DNA of 64,000 nt, from assembly GCA_036435485.1 (NCBI GenBank), contig CM071596.1, positions 16,396,001 through 16,460,000 on the forward strand, read 5' to 3'. The number at the start of each line of letters is the position of its first letter. The stretch's first letter is position 1. Below are positions 59,820 to 64,000 of this stretch, in pieces. Both the position numbers and the translations under genes were made by a program. Below the pieces are notes generated by a model, which was given only the letters and a program-made list of their open reading frames with translations, had not been told where the DNA came from and searched no databases. This stretch comes from Saposhnikovia divaricata. Its lineage: Eukaryota; Streptophyta; Magnoliopsida; Apiales; Apiaceae.

Positions 59820-61236
59820 GCCAACTTGTTTTTTCTATTATCTCAACTTCTTTTGACCATGAACCTTGTATTGTTTTGTTGAGAAAACAAAGTTACTTTG
59901 TTACTTTTACATACTCAAATACTTTACTGGTTAAATTATTCGATCACAATTTCTGATAATCCTCCTCCTAAAGCCAGTCCAAAGAGTGGAGCCTTGCCGC
60001 AACACTCCTTCCTAAAAGTCTTACAGCAACCCCTAACATGCCTTACTTCCAAACTTGGATAATTAACATTGCTACATCCAACTTTGTCTGTTGAATGATG
60101 GCCGCAACAACTATTCACTATGCTCTTCAGTTCCTCCTCTGTGACATAGTCTTTTGCATGCTACTTAGTGCTTAAGATCATATGTCGGTCGGCACCTGGA
60201 GAATTGAAAGATCGACGGCTATCATCTAAACGTTGATGGCTTATGGTGCTGGACTTTTGATGGTGACAATGACTTGTGTGTTTCATTGTGCTACAAGGTT
60301 TCGGCTCATGCTCAGAATGGCTTGTTGAGCAACATCCATGTTCTCTGCCAACTGAATCAATACATTTTTCTTCTTCGTGTGAATGTACAATGTCACAGAT
60401 ACCACTGTTCATGTGTGTTGCCTCTTCAAACTTGTCACCCTGTTCACAACCACCATGATTGACGTGCTTTACGTGTTTTACTTTTTCAAGCTTGTCATCA
60501 CCATATCCACAGCAGCCATCAGTTTCAGCAGATTCGGTTAGTTGCTTAATCTCCCCAAATGATTTTGGACTCACAGATTCACATTGATGCTTTGGAGAAT
60601 TAAAATGATGAGCAATGCACTTTGTTTCAACTTGGTTGGCAGAGCAACAATGTTGGTGACAATGGGACTTTGACTCGGGAATGGTTACATTGTGTTGTAC
60701 TCCGCGGGCTTGACGATCATCAAGTTTACAACAACCTTGATCTTTAGCCAAGGATGTCTTCTTGTCGATCCCACGAGAAACTGAACTGACCGCCTTAGAG
60801 TGACTCTGAGCAGAACATTTTTTGGAAGAACATCTTTTGTGTACATGTTTCTTCATAGATTTAGTACCAGAGCAGCAATGCTTGTGGCTATGAGCAGTTC
60901 TCCTTTTATGTGCAAAAATAGAGGACTTGAATCACCCTTTACCATATGGTTGTCTTCATGTGCTAAGAGTAACATACTATTACAGATAACTAGCAAGCAT
61001 GTCCCTGCATCTGCAAGGCAAGAACAGCAGCAGCTTAAACAAGTGGATGCCTCATGATAGCCAGAACAACTATAGCAGTCTTTGGGATAATTGACAGAAA
61101 TATATTTTCAAGGATTTTTAGTTTCGTTTTCCTTGCAAGTCGAACAGCTTGCGGTATCTTCCTAATATCATTTGACATGAGAATTATGTTCCCGGTTTCC
61201 ATTGCTAGTGCTGAACCAGAAATTCCCATGGAAATA
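59820..61236 (-). repeat. Inverted copy of the HMA 3' end (left arm)
   Basis: Reverse complement of 62584-64000, about 98-99% alike by eye. The arm may be longer, because the right arm is cut by the window edge and homology to the gene is already lost by 59781. On the minus strand it encodes the end of the pump and the Cys/His-rich tail. The tail frame (60161-60856, then 59936-60118) is broken by a TAG at 60161-60163 where the right arm has GAG. It has TAA where the right arm has TAG after the HPL motif. Confidence 0.95.
59936..60856 (-). pseudogene. HMA C-terminal tail in the inverted copy
   Basis: Mirror of 62964-63884. It has the same Cys/His-rich composition with substitutions such as Asp for Val in KLxDRQ, Ala for Pro in KCxHHF and Tyr for Phe in CGxGDD. 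One TAG splits it. Confidence 0.88.
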
Positions 61237-61246
61237 TCATTTGACA

Positions 61247-61580
61247 TCACAGTTTCTATAGCTCTTTGCTTAGTAATCGTTCCCTCTGCAATAAGAGCTG
61301 ACAATTTAAGTGAGTGGTATCGCTTGGCATTGGATGTTTTGGTGAGTGCGTGTCCTTGTGCACTAGTTCTCTCTACCCCAGTTGCTGCCTTCTGCGCCCT
61401 TTCAAATGCAGCTAAATCAGGTCTTCTTGTCAAAGGAGCAGAACATCTTGAAACTCTGGCCAAAGTCAAGATCATGGCATTTGATAAAACGGGTACAATT
61501 ACCACAGGGGATTTTGTTGTTGCAGATTTCAAACCACTTATGCAGGATGATCATATTACCTTGCACAAGCTACTGTACTG
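61247..61580 (+). pseudogene. HMA exon 5: CPC helix and phosphorylation site
   Basis: TVSIALCLVIVPSAI, then LVSACPCALVLSTPVA (the CPC ion-binding motif of P1B pumps), GLLVKGAEHLETL and MAFDKTGTITTGDF (Asp of DKTGT is phosphorylated). Donor GTAAAT at 61581. Its 5' end is fused to the inverted copy. The longer ORF from 61054 crosses that junction and is not a real N-terminus. Confidence 0.9.
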
Positions 61581-61728
61581 GTAAATATAATTACACCTTC
61601 CCATCGGACTTCAAGTTTCCATAAATAGATTAGATGAAACAAACACAAACCATTTTCACTATTCTTCATGAAATGATACTCAAAGTTATAAATCTTCACC
61701 TAATATTCATGCATTTGAACATGTTCAG

Positions 61729-61931
61729 GGTTGCTAGCATCGATAGCAAGTCAAGTCATCCAATGGCAGAAGCACTAGTTGAATATGCAAAGTCTTATTC
61801 TGTTGAGCCCAAACCAGATGACATTGAGGACTTCCATAACTTTCCAGGTGAAGGAATTTGTGGAAAGATTGATGGGAAAGACATATATGTTGGGAACAAA
61901 AGAATTGCTATTCGAGCAGGATGTGCAACAT
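61729..61931 (+). pseudogene. HMA exon 6: nucleotide-binding domain, HP motif
   Basis: Acceptor ATGTTCAG; joins as LLYWVASIDSKSSHPMAEAL, holding the conserved SHP ATP-binding motif, then FPGEGICGKIDGKDIYVGNK. Donor GTAAGA at 61932. Open. Confidence 0.9.
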
Positions 61932-62060
61932 GTAAGAAAGCTTCATATTGTATATAACTTCGACTTCATAGAGTTCATATTTTTTATTTCAACTCTTCTT
62001 TAATTAGCACCCTTTATTCTTGTTTAGTCATAATCCTGGTTAGACATTTGAAAATTTCAG

Positions 62061-62263
62061 TACCAATCATAGGAGATGATGAAATGGAAGGAAAGTCTAT
62101 TGGATACATATTCTCAGGGTCTTTTCTTGCTGGAATTTTCAGCCTGACTGATGTTTGTCGAACTGGAGTCAAAGAGGCCATCCAAGAGCTTAAATCAATG
62201 GGAATAAAAACAGCTATGCTTACAGGAGATCATCAAGCGGCAGCGAAGCATGCACAAGATCAG
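62061..62263 (+). pseudogene. HMA exon 7: P-domain part
   Basis: GKSIGYIFSGSFLAGIFSLT, VKEAIQELKSMGIKTAMLTG and DHQAAAKHAQDQ: the TGD(H/N) motif region. Donor GTTATC at 62264. Open. Confidence 0.9.
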
Positions 62264-62437
62264 GTTATCCTAATACAGCACCTTTTGAAAATTCTCAAGT
62301 CATCAGCTTACATAAATTACTTTGTTGCAATCTGCAAAATAAATCTTACATGTTAGCTTCCTAGTGTGTAGCATATAGTGTTTTCTCATCTTTAGTTTAA
62401 CTGTACTAATAAAGGATACCATTGTACTCATTTTCAG

Positions 62438-63884
62438 ATCGGTGGTGCTCTGGAACTTGTCCATGCGGAACTTTTACCTGAAGACAAGGCAAGAATCATC
62501 AAGGATTTCCACCATGAATCGGCCACTGCAATGATTGGCGATGCCCTGAATGATGCTGCAGCATTAGCCACTGCTGATATTGGTATTTCCATGGGAATTT
62601 CTGGTTCAGCACTAGCAATGGAAACCGGGAACATAATTCTCATGTCAAATGATATTAGGAAGATACCGCAAGCTGTTCGACTTGCAAGGAAAACGAAACT
62701 AAAAATCCTTGAAAATATATTTCTGTCAATTATCCCAAAGACTTCTATAGTTGTTCTGGCTATCATGGGGCATCCACTTCTTTAGGCTGCTGCTGTTCTT
62801 GCCTTGCAGATGCAGGGACATGCTTGCTAGTTATCTGTAAAAGTATGTTACTCTTAGCACATGAAGACAACCATATGGTAAAGGGTGTTTCAAGTCCTCT
62901 ATTTTTGCACATAAAAGGAGAACTGCTCATAGCCACAAGCATTGCTGCTCTGGTACTAAATCTATGAAGAAACATGTACACAAAAGATGTTCTTCCAAAA
63001 AATGTTCTGCTCAGAGTCACTCTAAGGCTGTCAGTTCAGTTTCTCGTGGGATCGACAAGAAGACGTCCTTGGCTAAAGATCAAGGTTGTTGTAAACTTGT
63101 TGATCGTCAAGCCCGCGGAATACAACACAATGTAGCCATTCCCGAGTCAAAGTCCCATTGTCACCAACATTGTTGCTCTGCCAACCAAGTTGAAACAAAG
63201 TGCATTCCTCATCATTTTAATTCTCCAAAGCATCAATGTGAATCTGTGAGTCCAAAATCATTTGGGGAGATTAAGCAACTAACCGAATCTGCTGAAACTG
63301 ATGGCTGCTGTGGATTTGGTGATGACAAGCTTGAAAAAGTAAAACACGTAAAGCACGTCAATCATGGTGGTTGTGAACAGGGTGACAAGTTTGAAGAGGC
63401 AACACACATGAACAGTGGTATCTGTGACATTGTACATTCACACGAAGAAGAAAAATGTATTGATTCAGTTGGCAGAGAACATGGATGTTGCTCAACAAGC
63501 CATTCTGAGCATGAGCCGAAACCTTGTAGCACAATGAAACACACAAGTCATTGTCACCATCAAAAGTCCAGCACCATAAGCCATCAACGTTTAGATGATA
63601 GCCGTCGATCTTTCAATTCTCCAGGTGCCGACCGACATATGATCTTAAGCACTAAGGAGCATGCAAAAGACTATGTCACAGAGGAGGAACTGAAGAGCAT
63701 AGTGAATAGTTGTTGCGGCCATCATTCAACAGACAAAGTTGGATGTAGCAATGTTAATTATCCAAGTTTGGAAGTAAGGCATGTTAGGGGTTGCTGTAAG
63801 ACTTTTAGGAAGGAGTGTTGCGGCAAGGCTCCACTCTTTGGACTGGCTTTAGGAGGAGGATTATCAGAAATTGTGATCGAATAA
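62438..63884 (+). pseudogene. HMA last exon: hinge, final helices and Cys/His-rich tail
   Basis: Acceptor CATTTTCAG. Reads LLPEDKARIIKDF, AMIGDALNDAAALATADIG (GDGxNDA in active pumps; Gly and Pro are altered here) and GISMGISGSALAMETGNIIL. After IMGHPLL a TAG (62783-62785) replaces the usual Trp. A tandem CTTGC duplication (about 62800) shifts the frame before DAGTCLLVI, and another shift follows near 62910. The tail from 62964 to 63884 is open for 306 codons, rich in CC pairs and His (HCHQHCCS, GCCSTSHSEHE, GCCKTFRKECC). Such tails bind Zn/Cd in HMA2/HMA4. Confidence 0.88.
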
Positions 63885-64000
63885 TTTAACCAGTAAAGTA
63901 TTTGAGTATGTAAAAGTAACAAAGTAACCTTGTTTTCTCAACAAAACAATACAAGGTTCATGGTCAAAAGAAGTTGATATAATAGAAAAAACAAGTTGGC
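62584..64000 (+). repeat. Right arm of the HMA inverted duplication
   Basis: Mirror of 59820-61236; the central spacer is 61237-62583. This arm is the original, because the exon starting at 62438 runs through its boundary without interruption. The arm reaches the end of the window and may continue. Confidence 0.95.

Larger units (their letters stand above)
56814..63884 (+). pseudogene. P1B-type heavy-metal ATPase locus (HMA2/3/4-like), rearranged
   Basis: Exons on the plus strand spell out a Zn/Cd-exporting P-type ATPase in order: N-terminal metal-binding domain, first membrane helices, actuator domain, CPC membrane helix, phosphorylation and nucleotide-binding domains, last helices and a long Cys/His-rich C-terminal tail. 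In plants this group pumps Zn2+ and Cd2+ out of the cytosol at the plasma membrane or tonoplast. Lesions seen: frameshift near 57398, TAG in exon 3, a 1.5-kb CACTA insertion in exon 3, an inverted copy of the gene's 3' end replacing ~60 nt after exon 4, TAG at 62783, a 5-bp duplication and a further frame change before the tail. It cannot encode a full pump. Another functional copy elsewhere is possible but not visible. Confidence 0.92.

Noticed and set aside
61054..61300. N-terminal part of a 176-codon ORF starting at 61054
   Set aside because: It reads the antisense of the inverted arm and crosses the rearrangement junction at about 61240 into exon 5; a chance fusion.

Overview
The window is plant nuclear DNA, most likely eudicot. 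The evidence is AT-rich intergenic sequence, GT-AG introns, plant Ty3/gypsy and CACTA elements, captured plant gene fragments (ubiquitin E1, CHD-type remodeler, LRR receptor kinase, site-1 protease) and a plant heavy-metal ATPase locus. I see no intact, uninterrupted cellular gene. Nearly everything is repeats, mobile elements and one badly rearranged host gene.

Layout. (1) 1-34729 is a head-to-tail array of a roughly 2.62-kb unit: eleven full units and one truncated unit, entering from beyond the left edge. Each unit holds a unique core, a 0.9-kb long-inverted-repeat element and a 0.56-kb foldback MITE flanked by a 9-bp duplication. Unit 3 alone carries a non-autonomous LTR element built as LTR-internal-LTR-internal-LTR (5674-9320). 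(2) 34814-38726 is a small LTR retroelement on the minus strand. It keeps LTRs, a primer-binding site, the start of gag and the tail of pol, but its interior is a patchwork of pieces of at least four unrelated host genes, largely in one reading frame and lacking introns. (3) 38788-49168 is a degenerate Tat-type Ty3/gypsy element (minus strand) with gag, protease, RT, dual RNase H and integrase, a hairpin-rich tandem repeat near its 3' LTR, and a spliced antisense gene with its own TATA box. (4) 49169-50935 is AT-rich intergenic DNA. (5) 50936-56558 is a 5.6-kb CACTA transposon with a truncated TNP2-like transposase and a small two-exon gene. (6) 56800-64000 is a P1B-type (Zn/Cd/HMA2-4-like) ATPase locus on the plus strand. 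It is broken by stops and frameshifts, by a 1.5-kb CACTA insertion in an exon (57888-59398), and by an inverted copy of its own 3' end lying inside the gene (59820-61236 mirrors 62584-64000).

How it fits together. The strongest candidate for something unusual is the multi-gene mosaic retroelement. The second is the HMA locus, where an internal inverted duplication would make a hairpin transcript of about 1.4 kb per arm. The array records its history through shared variants and through one LTR insertion that was not copied to other units.
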